A stretch of DNA of 10,743 bases from Desulfohalobiaceae bacterium (GCA_021737115.1 JAIPER010000086.1:1-10743); one strand, 5' to 3'. Shown: positions 1-6,978, counted from the first letter of the stretch. A program made the numbers and translations. Notes: generated by a model not told the origin, from the letters alone.

Positions 1-586
1 GGGCCGCTTCGCCGCCCCGGGGAGAGTTTTGGTTCTCCTGTTTCTGAGGCGGCTTTGATTCCTTGAAATGTTGGCCCCTATTTTTCTTATGAAGGGAAGC
101 CTTTTCGACGTGAGACGCTTTCGAGTCTTTTACCATCAGTCTGGCTTTTCCGAGCAGACGCTGGGCGTAGCTTTTCTGGCCTCTGCGGAACCGGCCGCTA
201 AAGGTGTTTCGGCTCTCCAGCACTGCCGAGAGGACCTCTACCGCAAGTTCGAAATTTTTGAAGTCGTAGGCCAGGCTTGCCAGAACCACGAGATTGACTT
301 TTGTTTTTTCATAACCGTGCCGCCAGCTTTGCTTGAGGACGAAGAAGGTTTTCTCCGGATCATCGAGTTTGATAATAGCTTTGTAAGCCGGCTGGAAGAG
401 GGGGGAATAACCAGGGACGGCCTTCAGACCCTGTTCTGCATAGCAATACACGGCTTGGTAGTCCTCATCCTCCAGAGCCTGCATGGCCAGCTTGTAACAC
501 TTCTCAGCCTGTTTCCCGGGATTGATGTTCTTGAGAAAAAACTTCCCTGAACTCTTGCTATTTTTATTCTTCTTTTTGGGTTTCAT
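1..586 (-). CDS. TPR-like hypothetical protein, C-terminus beyond window edge
   Basis: The frame is open from an ATG at 586 to the left edge (195 codons, no stop), so the C-terminus is missing. The N-terminus is lysine-rich (MKPKKKNKN). Residues about 25-125 are helical and resemble tetratricopeptide repeats: paired amphipathic helices with A/G/Y spacing, such as KLAMQALEDEDYQAVYCYAE and LASLAYDFKNFELAVEVLSA. From about 150 on the chain is very basic and low in complexity (K, Q, R, N, S), which suggests a disordered or nucleic-acid-contacting tail. It starts 12 bases after the stop of the Hfq-like gene, so the two are probably cotranscribed. A GGAG lies only one base before the ATG, which is poor spacing, so translation may be coupled to the upstream gene. 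Function is not recognised. A TPR-type scaffold working with the Sm-like protein is inference from adjacency. Confidence 0.7.
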   Translation of the reverse strand, partial: MKPKKKNKNSKSSGKFFLKNINPGKQAEKCYKLAMQALEDEDYQAVYCYAEQGLKAVPGYSPLFQPAYKAIIKLDDPEKTFFVLKQSWRHGYEKTKVNLVVLASLAYDFKNFELAVEVLSAVLESRNTFSGRFRRGQKSYAQRLLGKARLMVKDSKASHVEKASLHKKNRGQHFKESKPPQKQENQNSPRGGEAA

Positions 587-598
587 GCTCCGGATATC

Positions 599-1183
599 TC
601 AGGTCGCTTCAATAAAGTAGGTGGTTTTCTGCCAGTCTCGCAGGCGCTCCTGGTCTTTCTTCAGAAAGGAGCGGCCCTTCTTGTTGACAAAGGCATAGAT
701 GGCGTGCCGCAGGAGGGTCACCGGCACCCCGCCCTTGAGATGCAGGCTGATCTCGTAGCGGTTGAACCCGGAGATCAGGCCCCGCAGTATTTCGCCCTCC
801 AGAAGCGTCACCAGGACCACCTCCCGGTCCAGCATCAGGGGATACAGGGACTTGTTTTTCACGAAGCAGCGGTCTCTGGTGTAATAGAGAGGTCCCAACC
901 CCTTGGCCCGAACCGTTTTGTCCAGCTTGAGGGATTTGGCCACTGCGGCCTCCTGCTCCTGCGGGTAGAAGAACTTGACCTCGGTCTTGTGAACGCTCTC
1001 CGGCTGCGGCCCGCTGTTCCCGAAAATCAGCTCATACTGACCGTTTTTAAAATCCGCTGAAACGATGCTGCGATCCCCGTGCAGATGGAAGACCCATTCC
1101 CGGCCCGAGGCCTGGGCCTGATCCAGGACCGCTTCCTCGTAGTGCTGACCGAGATATTCTTTTAAGCCCTTGAGATGTTTCAT
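599..1183 (-). CDS. Hfq/Sm-like domain protein, probably two tandem Sm-like units
   Basis: A 194-residue protein. Residues about 112-166 read like an Hfq Sm fold: a helix-end segment (LYPLMLDRE), a strand with VVLVTLLEGEILRGLISGF matching the Sm1 pattern (NG-x-x-L-x-G-x-I-x-x-F), then LLRHAIYAFV matching the Sm2 signature YKHAIS. H160 and R159 occupy the positions of the Hfq His and Lys. Residues about 29-73 repeat the pattern weakly (VFHLHGDRSIVSADFKNGQYELIF, then VHKTEVKFF), so a degenerate second Sm-like unit is likely. Canonical Hfq has one unit and about 70-100 residues, so this is longer and not a standard hexameric Hfq. The C-terminus is charged. RNA binding is inferred. The ATG at 1183 has no Shine-Dalgarno sequence and lies just downstream of a strong promoter. 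No in-frame ATG follows until residue 117. Confidence 0.75.
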   Translation of the reverse strand: MKHLKGLKEYLGQHYEEAVLDQAQASGREWVFHLHGDRSIVSADFKNGQYELIFGNSGPQPESVHKTEVKFFYPQEQEAAVAKSLKLDKTVRAKGLGPLYYTRDRCFVKNKSLYPLMLDREVVLVTLLEGEILRGLISGFNRYEISLHLKGGVPVTLLRHAIYAFVNKKGRSFLKKDQERLRDWQKTTYFIEAT

Positions 1184-1190
1184 AAAACAT

Positions 1191-1219
1191 ATTATATCTC
1201 AAAAAATGAGGTGGGTCAA
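1191..1219 (-). promoter_or_regulatory. Near-consensus sigma70 promoter for the Hfq-like gene (leaderless)
   Basis: Reading the minus strand, TTGACC (1219-1214) is followed by 17 bases and then a perfect TATAAT (1196-1191). This matches the consensus in 11 of 12 positions with optimal spacing. Seven bases later comes the ATG of the Hfq-like gene (1183), so initiation 6-8 bases after the -10 box would begin the mRNA at or within a base or two of the start codon. No ribosome-binding sequence is present, which fits a leaderless transcript. Function is predicted from sequence only. Confidence 0.65.
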
Positions 1220-1370
1220 TTCGACAATTCCGCAAGATTTTGATACAGACATATCCAGCTTGAGGCTATCCGCATATATTTTGAAAATGGCAAGTTTCTA
1301 AGCAATTCGCAAAAACCAAACCATACACTGAAAATGCCAGGCACAGTCCCTAACTATTTGGAGTCAGATT

Positions 1371-4076
1371 ATGTTTTCATTTGATCAGGACTATATCCGC
1401 AGCCGAGTCGCGGATTCAGCCGTAATTTTCTCCAGGGGCCGGAAGATTTTCGAGTGCGGGTCCTACATGTGCCGGGAGGCTGATCCGGAACAGGCCTGCT
1501 TCGTCTACGACATCGACGGCAACTACGGGGATTACACCACAACCATAGGGATCAACGGGGACGGCCTTGAATACGAGTGCGACTGCCCCTACCCCGGCCC
1601 GGGCTGCAAGCATGTCGTGGCGGTCATGTTCGACGCTCTGGACAGGATCCAGGGCTGGAAGGAAAAAACCCCCGGCCGGGATGGCCCTGCCGAGAAGTGT
1701 CTGACCCCCGAGGAAATTCGGCAAAAGGCCCTGGACGACCGCGCAAAAAGGGCCAAAAGCGAAGTCTACGACGTCACCCTGGGGGAAATGTATAAGGGCG
1801 AGCACCTCCTGGAAACCGAAAAAGGCCGTCAGTACGTGGTCTCGCTTCACGATCCGGAAAACGGGCAGGGCCATTGCTCCTGTCCGGATTTCAACTCCAA
1901 CTGCCTGCAGACCTGCAAACACCTCATCTTCCTCGCCGATCACATCAGGAAACGTAAGGACTTTAAGCAGCGGGTCAAGACAGAACGGTTCCCCTTCGTG
2001 GACATCTTCTGGGATTCCGCCGCCGATCGGCCAAGGGTCTTTTTCGAACAGACAGACCTGGTCGGCCATGAACTGCTGAAGGCCATCCAGGAGTTCTTTG
2101 CAGGGGACGGCCTGTTTCGCAGCCAGGATCTGAGTAGTTTTCCGTCCTTGCTCCGGCAGGTCCAGAATCAAAAACAGGTCCGCATTTCAGAAGAGACCCT
2201 GCGCCGGGTGGAGTCCCGTTTCCTGGATCAGGAGGTGCAGAGCCTGGAAGGCCGGGAACTGCCTCCGCTTGATTTTTTGAAGACCGAGCTCTACCCCTAT
2301 CAGCAGGAAGGTATCAGGTTCGGCCTCTATAAAAAAGCGGCCCTGATCGGCGACGAGATGGGGCTGGGAAAGACCCTGCAGGCCATTGCCCTGGCCGTCC
2401 TCAAGAAAGACCTCTTCGGCTTTGACAAGGTGCTGGTCGTCACCCTGGCCTCACTCAAGGAGCAGTGGAAACGGGAAATCGAAAAATTCACCACGGAACA
2501 GGCGGCCATCGTGGCCGGCAGTCCCGGGCAGAGGCGCGAAACCTATGAACAGGATCATGCTCTTTTCAAAATCACCAATTATGAAGCCGTGCTCCGGGAC
2601 GTGACCATCCTCTCCGGATTCAAACCCGATCTGATCATCCTTGACGAGGCTCAGCGCATCAAGAACTTCGCCACCAAAACCGCGGACGCGGTCAAGAGCC
2701 TTCCCAGGAAGCACGCCCTGGTCCTGACAGGCACCCCGCTTGAAAACAAGCTCGAAGACGTCTACTCCATCGTCCAGTTCCTGGATCCGGAGATGCTCTC
2801 CCCCTTGTGGCGCTTTGCCGCCGAACATTTCATGCTCAGCCGGGACAAGAAGGACAAGATCATCGGCTACCGCAACCTGGACTCCCTGCACGACAAGCTC
2901 AAATCCATCGTCATCCGCAGGCGCAAGGAAGAGGTCCTCTCCGACCTGCCGGATGAACTCGTGAACACCTATTACCTAGACCTGACCCACGAACAGGCCA
3001 AAATCCACAACGGTTTCCTGCAGTCCCTTCTGCCTCTGTTGAACAAAAAATTTCTGACTCCCATGGACGTCCGCCGAATCCAGGAACTTCTGGTTCAGAT
3101 GCGGAGGGTCTGCGATTCGACCTACCTCATCGACCGCAAGAGCAATATATCGCCCAAGCTCCAGGAACTGGAAAACATCCTGGATGAACTGGTCCTGCAG
3201 AATGGCCGCAAGGTGGTCATCTTCAGCGAGTGGACCACCATGACTTTTTTGATCGGCAAGCAACTGTCCCGGGCCGGCATCCCCTTTGTCGAATTAAGCG
3301 GCAAGATCCCGGTCAAAAAACGTCAGGCCCTGATCGACGAGTTCTCGGAAAACCCCGAGTGCAAGGTCTTTCTGTCAACCGATTCCGGAGGCACGGGCTT
3401 GAACCTCCAGGCGGCGGACTGCGTGATCAACTTCGAACTCCCCTGGAATCCGGCCCGGATGAACCAGCGGATCGGCCGGGTGAACCGCATCGGTCAGGCC
3501 AGCAAAAGCGTGAATGTCATCAATCTGGTCTGCAAAGACAGCATTGAGGAAAAGATCCTGGCCGGGATCCATTTGAAAACCGAACTCTTTCAGGGAGTGT
3601 TCGACGGCACCGTCGATTCGGTGGAGTTTTCCAGGGAAAAGCGAAACGAAATGTTAAATCGTCTCAGGGAGATGATGGGGCAGGAGCCGGAGGATTCGCC
3701 GGCATCTGAGCCCAGGCAGAGCGAAGACATACCCGAAGACACACCCCACTACCTGAACCCCCGGGTCCTGCAGGAAGAACCCCCGGGCCTGGACGTGGTT
3801 GCCGAAGAAACCGTGGAGCCCCCTGTTGCCGATCAGACCCCGGCTGAAAACCGGAGCAAAGGATCCGAAGATTCCCGAGAAGCATCCTCATCGTTTGCGC
3901 ATCAGTCTCCGGAAAAGATGGAAGAGGTCTTAAACACGGGCATGTCCTTTATCAGCGGCCTTCTGGAGATGGCCACCGGACAGAAATTGACTCCCGGGGA
4001 CGATCAGGAGCAGCTGCTCAGCCTCGACCGGGAAACCGGAGAAGTGACCATGAAATTCAAGCTCCCGGGTTTTTGA
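1371..4076 (+). CDS. SNF2-family DEAD/DEAH helicase with two SWIM zinc fingers
   Basis: A 901-residue Swi2/Snf2-type ATPase expected to translocate on double-stranded DNA and remodel protein-DNA complexes. Two SWIM fingers (CxC..CxH) are visible: C70-x-C72..C79-x-H81 and C169-x-C171..C182-x-H184. The ATPase core follows. Motif I is GDEMGLGKT (327-335), motif II DEAQ (425-428) and motif III LTGTPLEN (452-459). The C-terminal lobe has motif V TDSGGTGLNLQ (670-680) and motif VI QRIGRVNRIGQ (699-709). All key residues are intact. Residues about 770-850 are acidic and proline-rich, probably disordered, followed by a short ordered tail ending EVTMKFKLPGF. GGAG seven bases before the ATG supports the start. 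It is divergent from the Sm-like/TPR pair. The SWIM-SNF2 architecture is widespread in bacteria and its role is mostly unassigned. No DISARM-type neighbours are present, so a defence role is not supported here. Confidence 0.92.
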   Translation: MFSFDQDYIRSRVADSAVIFSRGRKIFECGSYMCREADPEQACFVYDIDGNYGDYTTTIGINGDGLEYECDCPYPGPGCKHVVAVMFDALDRIQGWKEKTPGRDGPAEKCLTPEEIRQKALDDRAKRAKSEVYDVTLGEMYKGEHLLETEKGRQYVVSLHDPENGQGHCSCPDFNSNCLQTCKHLIFLADHIRKRKDFKQRVKTERFPFVDIFWDSAADRPRVFFEQTDLVGHELLKAIQEFFAGDGLFRSQDLSSFPSLLRQVQNQKQVRISEETLRRVESRFLDQEVQSLEGRELPPLDFLKTELYPYQQEGIRFGLYKKAALIGDEMGLGKTLQAIALAVLKKDLFGFDKVLVVTLASLKEQWKREIEKFTTEQAAIVAGSPGQRRETYEQDHALFKITNYEAVLRDVTILSGFKPDLIILDEAQRIKNFATKTADAVKSLPRKHALVLTGTPLENKLEDVYSIVQFLDPEMLSPLWRFAAEHFMLSRDKKDKIIGYRNLDSLHDKLKSIVIRRRKEEVLSDLPDELVNTYYLDLTHEQAKIHNGFLQSLLPLLNKKFLTPMDVRRIQELLVQMRRVCDSTYLIDRKSNISPKLQELENILDELVLQNGRKVVIFSEWTTMTFLIGKQLSRAGIPFVELSGKIPVKKRQALIDEFSENPECKVFLSTDSGGTGLNLQAADCVINFELPWNPARMNQRIGRVNRIGQASKSVNVINLVCKDSIEEKILAGIHLKTELFQGVFDGTVDSVEFSREKRNEMLNRLREMMGQEPEDSPASEPRQSEDIPEDTPHYLNPRVLQEEPPGLDVVAEETVEPPVADQTPAENRSKGSEDSREASSSFAHQSPEKMEEVLNTGMSFISGLLEMATGQKLTPGDDQEQLLSLDRETGEVTMKFKLPGF

Positions 4077-4123
4077 TACCGCATTGATCCACAGGACCCG
4101 AGGTCCGGTGGATCAATGCGGTA
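4077..4123. repeat. Long perfect hairpin at the SNF2 stop codon, possible terminator
   Basis: TACCGCATTGATCCAC (4077-4092) pairs perfectly with 4108-4123. An inner GGACC/GGTCC stem (4094-4098 with 4102-4106) closes on a CGA loop, with one A/G mismatch between the two stems. The stem gains one more pair if the last base of the TGA stop (4076) pairs with T4124. There is no T-run directly after it on either strand (TTTTT occurs at 4141-4145 on the plus strand). It is therefore not a textbook intrinsic terminator, though it sits where two convergent genes need one. Confidence 0.7.
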
Positions 4124-4213
4124 TACTGATCCAACTTAGCTTTTTGTGAAATTCGGGGCTGGGCCCTTGGTGTCGCCAACCTTTGTTGTAAAAACCAAAA
4201 TTGGATCAGTATA
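4122..4213. repeat. 92-bp element with 13-bp perfect terminal inverted repeats
   Basis: TATACTGATCCAA (4122-4134) is the exact reverse complement of 4201-4213. Inward, pairing continues imperfectly: TTTTT at 4141-4145 faces AAAAA at 4190-4194, with further matches at 4136-4137/4198-4199 and 4139/4196. The whole element could fold as one long imperfect hairpin, like a small non-autonomous (MITE- or REP-like) element. It shares two bases with the preceding hairpin and the TGATCCA core with both of that hairpin's arms. It ends three bases before the ParA stop codon. Confidence 0.6.
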
Positions 4214-4215
4214 TC

Positions 4216-5136
4216 TTATTGAAACAGATCCTGTTGCCCGGTTATTTTGCGGACCAGTTCCTTGTAATCCAAGGCTCCTTTGGCCCCTGGCGCGTATTCA
4301 AAAATAGTCTTCCCATACATCGGGGCCTGAGACAGGACATTGTTGTACCGAATCGGAGCACAGACCGTATCTTTGTAGAGGGCTTCCAGTTTCTCCAGGA
4401 TGGTTTCTGATTTTTTCCTCACCCTGAGGTCCATAAAATTCGGAACGATGTATTTGATCTTGAGCTCAGAACGGTATTTCTTAATGGAGGCCACGCTCTT
4501 GAAAAACGAGCCCAGGGCCTGCAGGGACATGACTTCCAGAGAAACCGGGAGAAGCAGTTCCCGGACGTAAAAGAGCACATTCACGGTCAACGGGTCCCAG
4601 CCCGGGGAGGTGTCCACGACCACATAATCATAGTCCGCGTCTATTTCGCTCAGGCTTTCGGAAAGGGTCAGCTCCCCGCCAAAATCTTTGCGGTTTATCA
4701 AGCGCTTCACTCCGGCCAGGGATTTGCCTCCGGCTAAAATCCACAAGTTTTCTCTGGCCTTGAACAGGGCTTCGTCCAGGCTCAACTCCTTTGTCAAGAG
4801 CTCGGCCAGCCCTCCCACCGGCTTGACCCCCAGCATATAGGCCGACTGCCCCTGGGTGTCGGTATCGATGAGCAAGACCCTCTAGCCGGCCAGGGACAAA
4901 CCGGCCGCCACATTGACGGCTGTCGTCGTCTTGCCCACTCCCCCCTTGCTCAGGCAAACCCCGATCCTTCTGACCACGGGCTTGGCCCCGCCTGGTTTGT
5001 CATCGCTTCCGGGACTGGATTTGTCGAACCTGAAACTATGGCCGCAGGTTTTGCACTTGATTCGAACCGGCTGATCGGGAATCTTGCTTTCATCGATGTT
5101 GTGATTCTTTTGACAATTGGAACAGACAATAATCAT
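4216..5136 (-). pseudogene. ParA/MinD-family ATPase with N-terminal zinc ribbon, interrupted by in-frame TAG
   Basis: The frame encodes 306 codons. Residues 1-35 form an MJ0042-type zinc ribbon (C5, C8, C28, C31). A deviant Walker A, KGGVGKT (64-70), follows. Codon 85 (4884-4882) is TAG. Translation would then resume in the same frame with RVLLIDTDTQGQ, the normal next ParA motif (D91, D93), and Walker B VVVDTSPG (about 172-179). In ParA relatives the amber position lies in the surface turn LAG-x-RVLLID, where x varies (often K, H or Q), so one substitution such as CAG to TAG explains it. No other frameshift or deletion is visible, so the change is recent, a sequencing error, or suppressed. 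AAGGAG upstream supports ATG 5136. A downstream restart inside the frame would lack Walker A. It is the last gene of the PilZ-led cluster. Intact members bind ATP and position cellular cargo or DNA. Confidence 0.8.
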
Positions 5137-5214
5137 TCTTCCAGCTCCTTATGAAAACGAACGACATCCCGGCTCGAGCCCGGACCCTTCATGGGACGAA
5201 AGATGCCCTCAATC

Positions 5215-5631
5215 TCAACCCTTTTCCCCATCAGGCTTGTTCTTTCGCAACTTTTGCGCCAGGAGGCTCTTCTCCTTATTGATCTCAAAATCCTTCAACA
5301 TAATTTCCAGTGAAATTTCAGTAATTCTCGATTTTGATATCATATTCTCCCTGTGCTTCTTCAAAAGCCTGCGGCATTCTGCCTTGGCCTGATCCAGGGC
5401 CTTGAAATTTTCCGGCGAGAGATACGAACTGCTTCTTTTTTTCGGTTTGCCCTTTCTCCCCTGTTTCTTCCGAGACGTCTTGGCCTCGTTTTCCGGAATG
5501 CAAAACGATTCCCCCATGTTCTCAATAAACTGCAAAAGTTCTGTGAGTCTTGGATCATCGTCCTGGTTCTCGTTTTCCTGAAAAAGCTCGTCAAGGATAT
5601 CTGCCTGTTTGTTTTCCCTGCCCTTGGTCAT
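5215..5631 (-). CDS. Small charged protein, possible ribbon-helix-helix partner of ParA
   Basis: A 138-residue protein of no recognised family. Residues 1-40 are acidic and helical (LDELFQENENQDDDPRLTEL). Residues about 50-67 are strongly basic (KTSRKKQGRKGKPKKR). From about 68 the pattern is short strand (SSSYLSP), helix (ENFKALDQAKAECRRLLKK), then a second helix after SKSR (ITEISLEIMLKDFE). That resembles a ribbon-helix-helix DNA-binding fold but is not diagnostic. It lies 78 bases upstream of the ParA gene on the same strand. Small basic partners are common beside ParA ATPases, so a ParG-like or cargo-adaptor role is a reasonable inference. The ATG at 5631 has AGGA 11 bases upstream, which is slightly long spacing. 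An ATG at 5638 is out of frame. Confidence 0.65.
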   Translation of the reverse strand: MTKGRENKQADILDELFQENENQDDDPRLTELLQFIENMGESFCIPENEAKTSRKKQGRKGKPKKRSSSYLSPENFKALDQAKAECRRLLKKHRENMISKSRITEISLEIMLKDFEINKEKSLLAQKLRKNKPDGEKG

Positions 5632-5735
5632 GAATCATTCTTTCCTGCTTTTATGGATAAACCTGGTTATTTTCCGAGGAACTCCCTTCGCCTGGCCGAG
5701 TGCTGACGCTTGAATTCCTCCTGATCTTCCCGGCT

Positions 5736-6101
5736 CTAAAAAATAAGTTCCAGTCCCAGGGCATACCGGTCGACATCAATCTGGTCCACATAGGTCACTT
5801 TTCCTTTCAGCCGCAGTGAGGTCTCCGGAAAAAAGATGTCCACAGGGTCCAGGATTTGCCCTGTAAAAAAGAGATCATCCTGCTGCAAGAGGACCTGGAG
5901 TCCCCCCTCGGACACATTCGAAATCTGAAAGGGCTCTGACTGTATTTTGAGCTGTACCCTATCATCCTGGTCCACAGGAACTCGAAAACTCCTCCGCAAT
6001 GTGGCTTCTTCCTCGCCCCAACTTTTCAAGGTCCTGTTATCCGATGAAATTTCTACCTCCAGACCGTTAAGGTCGATTGTCGTCTTCCTGTTCGACTCCA
6101 T
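5736..6101 (-). CDS. PilZ-domain protein, predicted c-di-GMP receptor
   Basis: A 121-residue single-domain PilZ protein. Both halves of the c-di-GMP signature are present: RxxxR as R36-R-S-F-R40 and (D/N)xSxxG as N62-V-S-E-G-G67. The remainder forms the usual beta-barrel pattern (GQILDPVDIFF, LRLKGKVTYVDQ, YALGLELIF). I chose ATG 6101 because AAGGAG lies five bases upstream. A longer frame from 6155 would place this ribosome site inside the coding region. The gene ends in TAG, so TAG does serve as a normal stop in this genome. It heads a same-strand cluster with the small basic protein (gap 104 bases) and ParA. Coupling of c-di-GMP level to ParA-driven positioning is inference from that order. 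Confidence 0.85.
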   Translation of the reverse strand: MESNRKTTIDLNGLEVEISSDNRTLKSWGEEEATLRRSFRVPVDQDDRVQLKIQSEPFQISNVSEGGLQVLLQQDDLFFTGQILDPVDIFFPETSLRLKGKVTYVDQIDVDRYALGLELIF

Positions 6102-6264
6102 AGCATCTCCTTGCAGCAAAAAAGTCAAGTTGGATACGTCTGTTTTTCCGGGCACTATAGAATTCCTGACATAGAAAACATGAAAGTGTGTTGCCTCAAA
6201 GGAGTTGAAGCCCTAAATCAGAGGGCCTTGTTCTTTTTCTTAACCTTGAACTCTCCGAGGCGTA

Positions 6265-6325
6265 GGCTCGCTCTCTACGAGCCGGAGGCCGTGAACCTGG
6301 AACCTTTGGGTTGCGGACGCAGCCC
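6265..6325. repeat. Two adjacent small hairpins
   Basis: GGCTCG (6265-6270) pairs with CGAGCC (6278-6283) around a seven-base loop. GGGTTGC (6308-6314) pairs with GCAGCCC (6319-6325) around GGAC, with one G-U pair. The flanks contain imperfect repeats (CCTTGAACT near 6244 and GTGAACCTGGAACC near 6291). This may be part of a dispersed intergenic repeat or a structured RNA. Nothing more specific can be said. Confidence 0.3.
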
Positions 6326-6393
6326 GCTTTAAGCTAGTATCGGTCATCCATTTGAAAATCTTTAACCCACAAGACCGGATCACATCCAAAGTG

Positions 6394-6467
6394 CAGACTT
6401 CGTATAACTGTACCAATTATGAGAGTTAACTGCTTAAAATGATTGATTTGACTTCAAAATTGGACAT
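6394..6467 (+). repeat. Repeat A, copy 1
   Basis: This 74-base stretch matches 8824-8897 without gaps. CAGACTTCGTAT is identical at both sites. The next 18 bases differ mostly. The final 44 bases, from AGTTAACTGCTTAAAATG to TTGGACAT, agree in 41 positions. AGTTAACT inside it is palindromic. The variable middle of fixed length suggests conserved blocks at fixed spacing. Origin unknown: transposon end, shared regulatory site or intergenic repeat family. Confidence 0.75.
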
Positions 6468-6482
6468 TTCACAAGTTACAGG

Positions 6483-6511
6483 TGTCAGCCCTGCCTCTGG
6501 CAGGGCTGACA
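6483..6511 (+). terminator. Perfect 13-bp hairpin followed by AT-rich tract
   Basis: TGTCAGCCCTGCC (6483-6495) pairs perfectly with 6499-6511 around a TCT loop, and TTTAATTAATTAATTT follows on the plus strand. The shape resembles an intrinsic terminator, but the T-tract is interrupted and no plus-strand gene lies directly upstream. It may equally be a REP-like palindrome. Confidence 0.45.
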
Positions 6512-6646
6512 TTTAATTAATTAATTTATATGAGAATATTTAGCCAGGCTATTATGTAATTGGGTTGAAGGCCATAATTGCCAGTTTGATCGAGGCAGAA
6601 ACTTCGAAAAAATGACGATGGAGTATTACACGAGCTATTATTTCTC

Positions 6647-6680
6647 TGTCATTCTGAGCGAGTCCGCGAGCGAAGAATCC
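6647..6680. repeat. TCATTCTGAGCG-type intergenic repeat
   Basis: TGTCATTCTGAGCGAG followed by GAGCGAAGAATCC resembles a short intergenic repeat (TCATTCTGAGCGAAGCGAAGAATC-like) that I recall from many bacterial genomes. The match is from memory, not a search. The central GAGCGA occurs twice, six bases apart. Confidence 0.45.
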
Positions 6681-6782
6681 CTTTTCTTCAGCAAGGGTGC
6701 TTTTTATGAAAATCCATAAAGTTTGGTTAGTAATTTCGGCCGCTACTGTGACATACCGGCCGCTTTGGCCGACCCTCCCCTG

Positions 6783-6806
6783 TCCCCTCCCTGGCCAGGG
6801 AGGGGA
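6783..6806. repeat. 24-base perfect palindrome, GC-rich
   Basis: TCCCCTCCCTGG (6783-6794) is followed directly by its exact reverse complement (6795-6806). Just upstream CGGCCGCT occurs twice with a 20-base period (6737-6744 and 6757-6764). Loop-free palindromes of this kind occur as dispersed intergenic repeats. It could also extrude as a cruciform. Confidence 0.6.
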
Positions 6807-6904
6807 ACTAGAATGCATAATATTTCAGTATGATATGTAAGAGCATGGATAGTTACCAATGATCTGGATTGAAACCTCAAGGTACAGATAAGTCACACTA
6901 AAGT

Positions 6905-6952
6905 GTCCAAAAATTCGTACAAATTTCAGCTCACTGGAAAGAGCTCTGAAGT
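6905..6952 (+). repeat. Repeat B, copy 1 (diverged)
   Basis: This aligns without gaps to 8949-8996 with 34 of 48 positions equal, ending in the shared AGAGCTCTGAA (contains the palindrome AGAGCTCT). It lies downstream of repeat A in the same order as at the second site, but 386 bases farther away. Confidence 0.5.
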
Positions 6953-6978
6953 GGCGGCCTGAGGATAACAAAACCGGA

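Noticed and set aside
68..550. Plus-strand open frame of 160 codons
   Set aside because: It is antisense to the TPR-like gene on the minus strand, whose frame has the better composition, start context and neighbour spacing.
1371..4076. DISARM or other defence helicase
   Set aside because: No methyltransferase, PLD or other defence partner is adjacent, and the twin SWIM-SNF2 layout is that of the general bacterial family.
5667..5738. TAG read-through extension of the PilZ protein by 22 codons
   Set aside because: The protein already ends with the complete PilZ barrel, and the extension overlaps ordinary intergenic sequence. TAG here looks like a true stop.
6102..6155. Longer PilZ start at 6155
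   Set aside because: The strong AAGGAG five bases before ATG 6101 would fall inside the coding sequence, and the extra residues are not part of the domain.
6552..6818. Minus-strand open frame of 88 codons in the long intergenic region
   Set aside because: It reads through the TCATTCTGAGCG-type repeat and the 24-base palindrome, so the peptide is a by-product of repeats.
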